Below are positions 17,274 to 25,405 of a stretch of DNA of 64,000 bases, piece by piece. Each line of letters opens with the position of its first letter. Position 1 is the stretch's first letter. The notes under the pieces were generated by a model. The model did not search any database and was not told the origin of the DNA. It saw only the letters and a list, made by a program, of their open reading frames with translations. A program made the translations under genes and the position numbers. The DNA comes from JADJPF01 sp964492845 (GTDB lineage: Bacteria > Acidobacteriota > Blastocatellia > Chloracidobacteriales > JADJPF01): positions 1 to 64,000 of the forward strand of contig CAZBMZ010000025.1 in the NCBI GenBank assembly GCA_964492845.1. Reading direction: 5' to 3'.

Positions 17274-18557
17274 ATGATCAAAATACTTAAGATTTTGTTT
17301 CAAATGTTTTTCCGTCTTTTTTTTACTGTAGAATATTATGGAATAGAAAACATTCCAAAAACAGGCGCGGCTGTCTTAGCTGGAAATCACCCTAGTTATT
17401 TAGACCCAATATTAATTTATGTAGTTTCACAAAGACCAGTAAGGTTTTTAGCTTGGGATAAAATATTTAAGATACCGTTATTAGGATTTATTGTAAAAAC
17501 TTTTGGTGCCATTCCTGTAAATTTAAGCAAAAAAGATTCTAATGCTTTTGAACAAGCAATGAAAGTTTTAGCAAATGGTGATTTAATAGCCCTTTTTCCA
17601 GAAGGCCAACGCTCACAGCGGGGTTATATGGAAAGGCTAAAAAGTGGTGCAGCAAGAATGGCTATTTTCAATAAATGCCCACTTGTACCAATTACGATTA
17701 CAGGTGCTTATGAGGCTTGGCCTGTAACACGTCTGTTTCCTAGACTACGAAAAATTACTGTAAAATTTCATGAGCCAATATTTTTAGATCCAAAAGAATG
17801 TGAAACTAGGCAAGATGACACAGCCTTTTATGATAAAGTGACTGAAGATTGGCGCAAAACTGTAGACCAACGCCTAGTCCCAGGACTTAAGGCCCAAGAA
17901 TCCTTAAATAAACATTTTGCTCGTCCTGCTGCCTACCTACGTATTTATGAGGTAGTACCAATAGGTGTTTATTTTATAATGGCAACAGTTATTTTGCTTT
18001 TTCAACCTAACTTGTTTCTTTGGTTGACTTTGCCCTTTATTGCCTACTATGGCTATATAACTTTAGATGTTATGGTGCTAAAACAAGGTAGAAAAAGCAA
18101 AATATTACGTGATTTAGCTACACCTTTTTTAATGCTGGCTTGGTATCCAGTAATTGTAACAGGCTTGGATATAACTATACTTGCTCCAATAAGTTTACTA
18201 GCCTTTATTTTGGGAATTTGTTTTCCCTTTTATTGGACAAATTACTATGATACTCAAAGGTTTTTACGTGGCCTAGCTATGGTCTATTACCTAAGTTTTG
18301 TGATAGAACTTTTTAAGCAAGCTGACTTTGGGCTTCATTGGGCTATGGCTATTTTTGCTCTAGGTTATTCAATTTATCATTTACCTCTGTTTTGGTATCT
18401 GCAACTTGTCTTGATTGTACTTTATGGAGGATTTGTTTATTGGATTATGGGTAGTCAAATAATGGCAAACCACTACCTTTATATTACTCTAGGAATAGTT
18501 ACAAATATTTATTTAGTCTTAGTTAAATTTACTGCTCATGATGGTAAAGTTGTTTAA
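17274..18557 (+). CDS. 1-acyl-glycerol-3-phosphate acyltransferase (PlsC-like) with C-terminal membrane domain
   Basis: The 427-residue protein has an N-terminal PlsC acyltransferase domain (about 1-200) with catalytic GNHPSYLDP (HX4D, about 37-45), RFLAWDKIFK, FPEGQRS (about 119-125) and PLVPITITGAYEAWP. The rest (about 215-427) holds roughly six to eight hydrophobic helices with no known motif. It should acylate lysophosphatidate or a related acceptor at the inner membrane. Typical PlsC proteins have about 240 residues, so the membrane part is a distinct addition. It follows moaX by 34 bases but is functionally unrelated. Confidence 0.85.
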   Translation: MIKILKILFQMFFRLFFTVEYYGIENIPKTGAAVLAGNHPSYLDPILIYVVSQRPVRFLAWDKIFKIPLLGFIVKTFGAIPVNLSKKDSNAFEQAMKVLANGDLIALFPEGQRSQRGYMERLKSGAARMAIFNKCPLVPITITGAYEAWPVTRLFPRLRKITVKFHEPIFLDPKECETRQDDTAFYDKVTEDWRKTVDQRLVPGLKAQESLNKHFARPAAYLRIYEVVPIGVYFIMATVILLFQPNLFLWLTLPFIAYYGYITLDVMVLKQGRKSKILRDLATPFLMLAWYPVIVTGLDITILAPISLLAFILGICFPFYWTNYYDTQRFLRGLAMVYYLSFVIELFKQADFGLHWAMAIFALGYSIYHLPLFWYLQLVLIVLYGGFVYWIMGSQIMANHYLYITLGIVTNIYLVLVKFTAHDGKVV

Positions 18558-18568
18558 CTTTTGCCTTA

Positions 18569-18630
18569 TAGCCCAGCCTTATAGCCCAGCCTTAAAAGGC
18601 AGGGCTATTACAAGTAGCCACTACGTGGCT
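18569..18630. repeat. Paired-palindrome dispersed repeat, copy B
   Basis: A truncated repeat start (ATAGCCCAGCCTT, 18568-18580) is followed by a complete long palindrome, ATAGCCCAGCCTT with AAGGCAGGGCTAT (18581-18608, one mismatch), then the short palindrome AGCCACTACGTGGCT (18616-18630). Layout and spacing match copy A. It lies just after the acyltransferase stop. Confidence 0.75.
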
Positions 18631-18655
18631 AGATAAGATATTTAGGGGCTACTGA

Positions 18656-18684
18656 TAATAGCCCAGAACTTTAGGTCTGGGCAT
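18656..18684. repeat. Long palindrome of the dispersed repeat family, copy C, in the folP leader
   Basis: GCCCAGA (18661-18667) pairs with TCTGGGC (18676-18682) in the same TAATAGCCCAG context as copies A and B. It lacks the short partner palindrome. It ends 15 bases before the folP ATG, so it would form a hairpin in the untranslated leader close to the ribosome site. Confidence 0.65.
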
Positions 18685-18698
18685 AGGAACGGGTAAAA

Positions 18699-19562
18699 AT
18701 GTTTCCATTACGTAAAAAATACCAGTTATCTTTACCAGAAAGAAAATTAACTTTAGGTGAGCGCACTTTAGTAATGGGTGTGCTAAATGTAACTCCAGAT
18801 TCATTTTCTGATGGAGGAAAATTTTTTTCGCTAGAAGCGGCTATTAATCGAGCATTAGAAATTGAAAAAGATGGGGCAGATATTTTAGACATTGGTGGCG
18901 AGTCTTCACGTCCTGGGGCTGAAAATATAGATTTACAAACAGAACTTAACCGAGTAATTCCTGTTATTGAAGCATTAAAAGGTAAATTAAAAATCCCTAT
19001 TTCTATTGATACTTATAAGGCTCAAGTAGCTAAAGACGCCCTAGCAGCAGGAGCAGAAATTGTTAACGATATTAGCGCGTTAAGATTTGACCCAGAACTT
19101 GCAAAAGTTGTTGCTAAAACTGGTGCTGCTATTTGTTTAATGCACATGCGAGGCAATCCAAAAAATATGCAGCAAATTCCTGCTAGCAATGATATTTGGG
19201 CGGAAATCTTCCAAGACTTGAACTTAGCTATTGATCAAGCTATTAAAAGTGGAATAAATAGAGAGCAAATTATTTTAGATCCTGGGATTGGTTTTGGAAA
19301 AACTGTGTCTGATAATCTAAGAATTTTAGCTGAGCAATATAAATTAGCAGAATTTGACTTACCTATACTTATAGGAACTTCCAGAAAATCATTTATAGGT
19401 AAAATTCTTGGTAATTTAGCTACAGAAAGATTAATAGGTACTGCTGCAACTGTAACAACCGCTATTTTACAAGGTGCGCATATTGTAAGAGTTCATGACA
19501 CAAAGGAAATGATAGAAGTGGCTAAAGTTAGTGATGCAATTTTAGCTGCAAATAAAGTTTAA
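18699..19562 (+). CDS. folP: Dihydropteroate synthase
   Basis: The 287-residue protein has the DHPS signatures MGVLNVTPDSFSDGGKF (about 25-41), DILDIGGESSRPGA (about 61-74), ISIDTYKAQVAKDAL, INDISALRF-type VNDISALRF (about 123-131), DPGIGFGKT (about 193-201) and IGTSRKSFIGK (about 226-236). It condenses 4-aminobenzoate with the pterin diphosphate in folate synthesis. The ribosome site is weak (GGAACGGG about 9 bases upstream), and a repeat hairpin stands just before it. The protease gene follows after 3 bases. Confidence 0.96.
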   Translation: MFPLRKKYQLSLPERKLTLGERTLVMGVLNVTPDSFSDGGKFFSLEAAINRALEIEKDGADILDIGGESSRPGAENIDLQTELNRVIPVIEALKGKLKIPISIDTYKAQVAKDALAAGAEIVNDISALRFDPELAKVVAKTGAAICLMHMRGNPKNMQQIPASNDIWAEIFQDLNLAIDQAIKSGINREQIILDPGIGFGKTVSDNLRILAEQYKLAEFDLPILIGTSRKSFIGKILGNLATERLIGTAATVTTAILQGAHIVRVHDTKEMIEVAKVSDAILAANKV

Positions 19563-19565
19563 TTT

Positions 19566-20711
19566 ATGAGTTGGACAAACTGGTTTTCAAAAAAGCTATC
19601 TATTTTTCGTATTTTAGGCATTCCTGTCACCCTAGATTATAGTTGGTTTATTATTTTCTTTGTTTATAGCTGGACAATTGCTGTTGTTTATTTACCTAAC
19701 AACGCGCCACAGGTGACAAAATTGTCAAGTTGGGTGTTAGGCATAGCTACTTCGCTACTAGTTTTTGTCTCTGTATTACTCCATGAGCTAGGGCATTCTG
19801 TAGTTGCTCAAAAAGAAGGAATTAAAATCCAAGGAATTACCTTACATATTTTTGGAGGGCTAGCTTATTTAGAGTCTGAGCCAAAAAATGCTTTAGCAGA
19901 GCTAAAAATTGCTATTGCCGGGCCTGTAGCAAGTTTTTTATTAGCAGGAGTTTTTTATTTATTAACTATAATTTTACTTAAAACGCCTTATAAAGCTTTA
20001 GATCAAGCTTTTTTACATCTTAGCCAAGTCAATTTTTTACTAGCCTGTTTTAATTTACTTCCAGCCTTTCCAATGGATGGGGGAAGGGTGCTACGGGCAA
20101 TTCTTTGGTATTTTGATAAATCTTATGAAAAGGCTACACGTCTAACAATTGTTTTTGGATTTGTTTTTTCTGTTGCATTAGTGGCTGTTGGAATAGTAAA
20201 TCTTCTAGGTGGATATAATACAATTATAGGCTTTTGGGCTTTGTTAGGAGGCTTTTTAATAGTTAGGCTACTAAATCAATTGCCACCAGATCTAATAACT
20301 ACTCCTGGTAAAAAAACTAGGCAAAGTAAAATAAAGCAAAAGTCTGTTAAAGAAGCAATGACAAAGAAATTTACTAGTATTAGGCCAAATATGCCAATTA
20401 AAGAAGTTATGTCAATTTATGAAAAAACTCCAGCCAAAACATTTTTAGTTGTTCAAGACGAACGCTTACACGGGGTTTTATTTATGGCTGATATAGAGAA
20501 GTTGACAGAACTAGAGCAAACAAATACAGTTGTTTCAAAGCTAATGAAAGTTGTTAGCCAAGAGTATTTTGTTACTCAGGATTTATCTATCCAAGAAGCT
20601 ATTAAACTATTAAATAACAACAAATTAGAGCATCTTGCTGTAATTGATAATGATAGTTTAGTGGTTGGGGCCTTAAGTTTAAGGGAAATTTATTTGACTA
20701 AATTAGGATAG
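19566..20711 (+). CDS. Site-2 protease family metalloprotease (M50) with CBS domains
   Basis: The 381-residue membrane protein has the zinc site HELGHS (about 68-73) and NLLPAFPMDGGRVLRA (about 162-177) supplying the third ligand, with about five to six membrane helices (1-230). The C-terminal half carries a pair of CBS motifs (about 258-375; VKEAMTKKFTSI and the MKVVSQEYF block), as in the SpoIVFB/Rv2869-like class III S2P group. It probably cuts membrane-spanning substrates and may sense nucleotides by CBS. It starts 3 bases after folP, so the two are co-transcribed. Confidence 0.92.
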   Translation: MSWTNWFSKKLSIFRILGIPVTLDYSWFIIFFVYSWTIAVVYLPNNAPQVTKLSSWVLGIATSLLVFVSVLLHELGHSVVAQKEGIKIQGITLHIFGGLAYLESEPKNALAELKIAIAGPVASFLLAGVFYLLTIILLKTPYKALDQAFLHLSQVNFLLACFNLLPAFPMDGGRVLRAILWYFDKSYEKATRLTIVFGFVFSVALVAVGIVNLLGGYNTIIGFWALLGGFLIVRLLNQLPPDLITTPGKKTRQSKIKQKSVKEAMTKKFTSIRPNMPIKEVMSIYEKTPAKTFLVVQDERLHGVLFMADIEKLTELEQTNTVVSKLMKVVSQEYFVTQDLSIQEAIKLLNNNKLEHLAVIDNDSLVVGALSLREIYLTKLG

Positions 20712-20790
20712 GTAAATTGACTTTTTTCTTTTCTCAATGCTTAATTTATGTTTTGCTTCTTGCAAATTAATTGAAAGGGTTTAATAACAG

Positions 20791-21219
20791 ATGTCAGATT
20801 CAGCAGAAATTGTTTATCAAATTTTTTGTGATGATGTTCGTTTAGAAGTAGGTAATAAGTTTAGTTTAATGGGCATTTTCCAAGATATTTATGTCCAACA
20901 ACTTCCAGTTGGGCTACCAAAAATGGCAATAATTACTCAATGGCGTGGTAAAGGTGACTATTCTAGCGAAGTTCGCGTACTAACCCCAAAGAAAAAATTA
21001 TTAGCCGCTTCACCTGTGACTCAATTCCAAATCCCAGAAGAAGGCTTTGCTAATAATGTTAACTTCTTTATTACATTACAGTTTGATGAAGTTGGTGATT
21101 ATACAGTACAAACATTGCTAGATTCTACTCCAGTAATGGAACGTAAGATTAGAGTTGGTGTAGTTCCACAACAAGCTGATGCCGCCGCTGCCGCTGCTGG
21201 TGACGATACCATTAACTAA
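20791..21219 (+). CDS. DUF6941-like conserved hypothetical protein
   Basis: A 142-residue soluble protein. The opening YQIFCDDVRLEVGNKFSLMGIFQDI and the LPKMAIITQWRG block resemble a family I recall as DUF6941, which has a beta-sandwich appearance and no assigned role. The C-terminus has an Ala-rich tail (ADAAAAAAGDD). AAAGGG is upstream of the ATG. It is followed by a strong bidirectional terminator. Confidence 0.65.
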   Translation: MSDSAEIVYQIFCDDVRLEVGNKFSLMGIFQDIYVQQLPVGLPKMAIITQWRGKGDYSSEVRVLTPKKKLLAASPVTQFQIPEEGFANNVNFFITLQFDEVGDYTVQTLLDSTPVMERKIRVGVVPQQADAAAAAAGDDTIN

Positions 21220-21248
21220 AATACTTAATCTAAATTAAAATAAAAAAT

Positions 21249-21295
21249 AAAGAGCAAGGAAAAGACTAAAACTTTTCTGTTGCTCTTTGTTTTTT
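21249..21295. terminator. Bidirectional intrinsic terminator
   Basis: AAAGAGCAA (21249-21257) pairs with TTGCTCTTT (21280-21288), and AAAAG with CTTTT extends the stem inside. A T-run follows on the plus strand and an A-rich segment precedes it. It separates the convergent genes ending at 21219 and 21297. Confidence 0.85.
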
Positions 21296-21296
21296 G

Positions 21297-21740
21297 CTAG
21301 TTTTTTTCTTTAACCACATTATTTGTCATAGTTTTAGACAAATCCCATAAAGCTAAAATTAGACCCACAGTTAAAGCCACTGGCCCAGCATCTTTTAATC
21401 GAAAATAATCAAAGATATAGTAATTCCAAGTAGCTAAAAAAACACCTGTCACTAAAGAAACAGTAATTAAAAGCCTTAGAGTAAGTAAAACAATTACTTT
21501 TATATCTTTAGATTGTTTAGAACGTTTTAAGATCCGTAAACTCTTAACAATACCAATTATTAAGCCAATAACTAAACCTGCCACAAGCCATTGTTGAAGG
21601 CTAGGTAGCCCGGAAGTATTTCTAAGACGAATAAAGAAATAATGTATATCTAGCAAGCCAGATGCAGTTAAACTAACTACTGTTCCAGAAAATAATACTG
21701 CTATAAATCTACCTATAAGTTTAAGAGTTTGTTTTATCAT
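21297..21740 (-). CDS. Hypothetical membrane protein
   Basis: A 147-residue protein with about four hydrophobic segments (near 10-28, 48-66, 82-104 and 116-134) separated by short basic loops such as RILKRSKQSKD. I recognise no family. It lies 25 bases downstream of the 121-residue gene on the same strand and is closed by a strong terminator. Confidence 0.6.
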   Translation of the reverse strand: MIKQTLKLIGRFIAVLFSGTVVSLTASGLLDIHYFFIRLRNTSGLPSLQQWLVAGLVIGLIIGIVKSLRILKRSKQSKDIKVIVLLTLRLLITVSLVTGVFLATWNYYIFDYFRLKDAGPVALTVGLILALWDLSKTMTNNVVKEKN

Positions 21741-21765
21741 AATGAGAATTACTTAGGCTGAACAA

Positions 21766-22131
21766 TTAATTAAATTGAAATTCCTGAATATTTGCTTTTA
21801 CTTTAGGAGTTTCTACTTTTACTACTTCATCAGGTTCGTTTCTTAATTTTTCTATTTCTGACCAATCTATTAAACGGCCTTCAGTTAGTTTAGCTGTCGC
21901 GCTTTGAGGTTCAACTAACCAAACAGAACAAATTCCTTGAGTGCTAAAGGTTTGTTTAATGGTTTCTACTAGTTTATCTGTTACCATAATAGCTTGGTAA
22001 AGGTCTAGTTCTCGGTTAAAGCTACGTGAAATAGCTAGGGTTTCTTTGCCAGACCAAACAGCTAAACGTTTAGTATCTAAGACAGTAAAAAACTTACCTG
22101 AAGCACGTCTCATAACATAAATTTTAGGCAT
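21766..22131 (-). CDS. Hypothetical protein
   Basis: A 121-residue soluble protein beginning MPKIYVMRRASGKFFTVLDTKRLAVWSGKETLAISRSFN. It looks like an alpha/beta domain followed by a charged tail (EPDEVVKVETPKVK). I do not recognise it. It lies 78 bases after the EgtB-like gene on the same strand and 25 bases before the membrane protein gene, suggesting one transcript. Confidence 0.6.
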   Translation of the reverse strand: MPKIYVMRRASGKFFTVLDTKRLAVWSGKETLAISRSFNRELDLYQAIMVTDKLVETIKQTFSTQGICSVWLVEPQSATAKLTEGRLIDWSEIEKLRNEPDEVVKVETPKVKANIQEFQFN

Positions 22132-22209
22132 AAAGTTTTTGCTATCCTTAAAATTAAATTGGTAAATAACGAATGCGATTAATCTAATAAGCTAACTGTT
22201 TATACACTT

Positions 22210-23523
22210 TTACAAAGTTTTAGCACAACGAAATCCAGATAAAAACCAGCGTTCTTGAGGGTAAAAGTAATTTCGGTAAGTTGTACGTGCATGAATTTGA
22301 GGTGTAGCGTAAGAAGCACCACGTAAAACTTTTTGGCTAACAAACCATTTATCAGTATATTCATTAAAATAGGGCTTAAAGCCCGGATAAGGTACATAGT
22401 CCGAGCTAGTCCACTCCCATAGTTCCCCTATCATTTGATAGCATCCATAAGGGCTTACACCACTGCTAAAAGCACCTATAGGTGTAACATCCCAATAATT
22501 ATTTTCAAATAAATTAGCTTTAGTATTATCTGCTGGAAAATTTCCCCAGGGAAATAAAAGTTTTTCTTTTTTTTCTGGGTCAAAACATGCTGCTTTTTCC
22601 CATTCTGCTTCTGTAGGGAGTCGTTTTCCTGCCCATTTAGCAAAAGCAGCAGCCTCATAGAAACTTATATGTGAAACAGGATAGTCTAGCTTTTTACTAA
22701 TTTTATGTAGAGCGTGAAAATCTCGAATATACCATTCACCATCAATAAATTCCCAATAAAGCGGAGCTTGCCAGTTTTCTTGCTTAAGTGTGTTCCAACC
22801 TTCAGCATACCACCAGCTAGGGTCTTGATAGCCACCTGCTAGGATAAATTCTAAAAACTGCTCATTACTCACCATTGCTTTATCAATTGCAAAGTCTTGC
22901 AAATAAACCTGATGAACGGGTTTTTCATTATCAAAAGTAAATTCGCTATCTTTATTTCCTAACCAAAATAATCCGCCTTCAATTTCTGCCATACCTGTTA
23001 TTTTTTTATTGCTAGCAGGTGCAGGAATTTCACCTGGCACTTTATAAATATTACAAAGTAAATGTTTTATATCATAAACAAGTAATTCTTGATGCTGCAT
23101 TTCATGTTCTAGACCTAAGCGTACAAGCGGTAAAATATCGTTAAGTTTAGGATGAATGCTTAAACTATCTAAAAAGCTAATCATTAATTCATCTATATGA
23201 GTGCGATAGCAAACGGTTTCTTTAACCGTTGGCCGTGATTTAGTCCCACGTTTAGCACGCTCAATTCTTATACCAAATTTGTCATAGTAGGAATTAAAGA
23301 AAAAAAGATAATCCTCTGAATAAATTTGATAATTAGCTTTATATTCTTTTAGAAGCATTTCAAAAAACCAACTAGTATGTCCAATATGCCAACGTGGAGG
23401 ACTCATAAATGGCGCAGTTTGAATAACATAGTCCTCTATTTCTAGAGGTTCAACTATATACATTGTTTTAGCACGAACACTTTTATAAAGCTCTATTAAC
23501 TTTTCTATTTTGTTGGTAGACAT
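22210..23523 (-). CDS. EgtB/SenA-like iron-dependent sulfoxide (or selenoneine) synthase
   Basis: The protein, 437 residues from the chosen ATG, has an N-terminal DinB-like domain and a C-terminal formylglycine-generating-enzyme-like domain. Iron ligands are expected in PPRWHIGHTSWFFE and GLEHEMQHQELL (HX3H). The FGE part shows GGLFWLG, LPTEAEWEKAACF, GELWEWTSSDY, VLRGASYATP and a final SGFRCAKTL. Such enzymes join cysteine, glutamylcysteine or a selenosugar to trimethylhistidine in ergothioneine or selenoneine synthesis. No egtD or senB is adjacent, so the exact product is open. The start at 23523 has GGAG about 8 bases upstream; a longer frame to 23601 runs into a perfect palindrome and lacks such a site. 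Confidence 0.85.
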   Translation of the reverse strand: MSTNKIEKLIELYKSVRAKTMYIVEPLEIEDYVIQTAPFMSPPRWHIGHTSWFFEMLLKEYKANYQIYSEDYLFFFNSYYDKFGIRIERAKRGTKSRPTVKETVCYRTHIDELMISFLDSLSIHPKLNDILPLVRLGLEHEMQHQELLVYDIKHLLCNIYKVPGEIPAPASNKKITGMAEIEGGLFWLGNKDSEFTFDNEKPVHQVYLQDFAIDKAMVSNEQFLEFILAGGYQDPSWWYAEGWNTLKQENWQAPLYWEFIDGEWYIRDFHALHKISKKLDYPVSHISFYEAAAFAKWAGKRLPTEAEWEKAACFDPEKKEKLLFPWGNFPADNTKANLFENNYWDVTPIGAFSSGVSPYGCYQMIGELWEWTSSDYVPYPGFKPYFNEYTDKWFVSQKVLRGASYATPQIHARTTYRNYFYPQERWFLSGFRCAKTL

Positions 23524-23581
23524 TAAATTCTCCAAAAAATTATTGGTTTTAATAGGGGTTTTGCAGATTATAAGGCAATAA

Positions 23582-23619
23582 TAACAACTAAGGGTTGGCA
23601 TGCCAACCCTTAGTTGTTA
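23582..23619. promoter_or_regulatory. 38-bp perfect palindrome upstream of the EgtB-like gene
   Basis: The arm AACAACTAAGGGTTGGCA is followed directly by its exact reverse complement, and one more T/A pair extends it to 38 bases with no central spacer. There is no T-run on either side, so it is a poor terminator. It lies about 60 bases upstream of the EgtB-like start and could be an operator, a cruciform or an mRNA hairpin. Confidence 0.7.
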
Positions 23620-23749
23620 AATTTAAGCTATTTTTAAGTAGTATAAAACTACTAAGGATAGTACTAGTGATCTTAAAAACACTGATAAAGTAACAACAAC
23701 TTATGTTATTGATTTAGAAGTATTTAAGTTATAGATAAAGTAAAGCTAA

Positions 23750-23983
23750 TCAAACTGTGTGAGAATAAGCTAAAGGGGGCGGATTAATTGTTTTTTTTTG
23801 TTCGACTATAGGAATTTGTATAGATTGAATTTCTTGACGTACTTTATCTAGACAACCTTTGCAAATTGTGTGACTTTGACGTAGATTAGCAGGTTCAACA
23901 CCTTTAAGTGTTTCATTATTTAGCACTTCATCACACCATGCACAAATAACGATAAATTTTTCCAAAGTAGAAGTAGCATTCAT
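23750..23983 (-). CDS. Small CxxC zinc-ribbon-like hypothetical protein
   Basis: A 77-residue protein with ICAWCDEVL (CxxC, about 13-21) and HTICKGCLDKVR (CxxC, about 38-49), a pattern that could bind one zinc ion. The C-terminal part is Pro/Gln-rich. I do not know the family; short proteins with CAWC and CxGC often accompany two-component or regulatory genes. The start has a long AT-rich leader and the downstream side holds the 38-bp palindrome. Confidence 0.6.
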   Translation of the reverse strand: MNATSTLEKFIVICAWCDEVLNNETLKGVEPANLRQSHTICKGCLDKVRQEIQSIQIPIVEQKKTINPPPLAYSHTV

Positions 23984-24287
23984 GGTATTTTTTTCTTTTT
24001 ATTTTTGATATTTTTTACACGAAATTTCGAGATTTGGAGAGATTCATTAAAATTTCATTAAAATTTCATTAAATGTTATTAGTACAGTTCTCTATTGTCA
24101 ATAATTTTTTCCCAAAAAATTACCTAATCTTCAGAAAGTGCATCAAAACTTATATTTAGCTAAATAAATTTTCTTTTTTTTAGGATAAATAAAGATCCCT
24201 TTTTTAGGGATCAATTGACTTTTAACAAAGTTTCTTATATGGTTTTCAATAATTTCAAAGCTAAATTCTCTATAAAACAAAAATTTA
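23984..24287. other. 304-base AT-rich intergenic region
   Basis: No gene is seen. It contains an 11-base direct repeat (CATTAAAATTT at 24045 and 24056, partial third copy to 24074) and a hairpin GATCCCT-TTTTT-AGGGATC (24194-24212). It separates divergent genes, so it must hold promoters, but none is clear enough to mark. Confidence 0.6.
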
Positions 24288-24632
24288 ATGATGGTAAAAC
24301 AAAATCAAACAAAAACTACTACAAAACCTGTTAGTAAGACTCAAAAAAATCAACAATTAGATATACCAACTTATCCTAATGCTAATTTACTACCAGCCGA
24401 AACTGCCCCAAAAGGAATACAAATTATAGAAATGACAACACCAGACAATTGGCAACAAGTTTTGTCTTTCTATAAAGAAAAATTTGAAGAAAAAGGTTGG
24501 CAAAACTTTGCTTCTGAACAGCTAAAAGACTTAGGTACTATTAGCTTTCATCCTACACCAAAAGAAACTATTACTGTGCTTGCAGGTTGCGAAAATTCGC
24601 TAACATATATTCGTATCTATATACAAAAATAG
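24288..24632 (+). CDS. Hypothetical protein
   Basis: A 114-residue protein whose first 30 residues are Lys/Thr/Gln-rich and probably disordered. The rest (TYPNANLLPAE, then MTTPDNWQQVLSFYKEKFEEKGW and ISFHPTPKETITVLAG) looks like a small alpha/beta domain; similar 'YPNA..., f Y...f...GW' patterns appear in secreted or lipoprotein domains of unknown role. No signal peptide is seen. It lies 12 bases before the adenosyltransferase gene. Confidence 0.55.
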   Translation: MMVKQNQTKTTTKPVSKTQKNQQLDIPTYPNANLLPAETAPKGIQIIEMTTPDNWQQVLSFYKEKFEEKGWQNFASEQLKDLGTISFHPTPKETITVLAGCENSLTYIRIYIQK

Positions 24633-24644
24633 GGAAGATTATCT

Positions 24645-25202
24645 ATGCGTATTACTAGAGTATATACCCGAACTGGTGACCAAGGAAAAACAGGTCTAGT
24701 TGATGGAAGCCGTGTTAGTAAAGCTAATATTAGAGTAGATGCTTATGGAGATGTGGATGAGTTAAATTCACTGCTAGGACTTGTTAGGGTTAAGGTAGAA
24801 GATGAAGAATTAGATGGGGTTTTAGCCATAATTCAAAATGATTTATTTATAGTTGGTTCAGATCTAGCTAGTCCACTTTCAATAAACGTTCCTCGCATAG
24901 AACAAACAGCTATTGAAAAGCTAGAAACTTGGGCAGACCTTTATTTAGAAAACCTCGCTCCATTAAAAGAATTTGTTTTGCCAGGCGGCTCTGAAGCAGG
25001 GGCATTAGCTCATTTAGCTCGTACTGTAGCCCGTAGAGCAGAACGAAGAGTTGTAGAATTAAGTGACACAGAAGAACTTAATCCTTTAACCATAGCTTAT
25101 CTAAACCGTCTATCAGACCTACTTTTTGTCTTAGCACGTGAGATAAACCGACGTAAAGCAGTAGCAGAGAATTTTGCTAATTTTTCTGCTCGTAATAAGT
25201 AA
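24645..25202 (+). CDS. Cob(I)yrinic acid a,c-diamide adenosyltransferase (PduO type)
   Basis: The 185-residue protein has the ATP-binding N-terminus YTRTGDQGKTGLVDGSRVSK (about 7-26), then DAYGDVDELNSLLGL (about 32-46), FVLPGGSEAGALAHLARTVARRAER (about 107-131) and LNRLSDLLFVLAREINR (about 153-169). It transfers the adenosyl group of ATP to corrinoid cobalt to make coenzyme B12. It is the PduO/MMAB fold rather than the CobA fold. No other cobalamin gene is nearby, which fits salvage or a housekeeping role. Confidence 0.95.
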   Translation: MRITRVYTRTGDQGKTGLVDGSRVSKANIRVDAYGDVDELNSLLGLVRVKVEDEELDGVLAIIQNDLFIVGSDLASPLSINVPRIEQTAIEKLETWADLYLENLAPLKEFVLPGGSEAGALAHLARTVARRAERRVVELSDTEELNPLTIAYLNRLSDLLFVLAREINRRKAVAENFANFSARNK

Positions 25203-25405
25203 TAGATTTACTTCTCTAAGTTCATTTAAAGCCTTTAGTCTAAAGAAGCTAGTACGGAAAAATCCTCAAAATGTAGGGATAAAGACCTTGTAATAGTTAA
25301 ATAGTTTAGATACGATTGCCACCTTAAGCAGCAATTTATACTCAGTTCTAAATCTCTTAAATAACTTTAAAATCTCTTAGGTAAAAATCTTTAGGAGGAT
25401 TATTT

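Noticed and set aside
23523..23601. Longer N-terminus of the EgtB-like protein
   Set aside because: The extension would read through the 38-bp palindrome region, adds Cys/Ile-rich residues unlike the family, and lacks a ribosome site; the ATG at 23523 has GGAG upstream.
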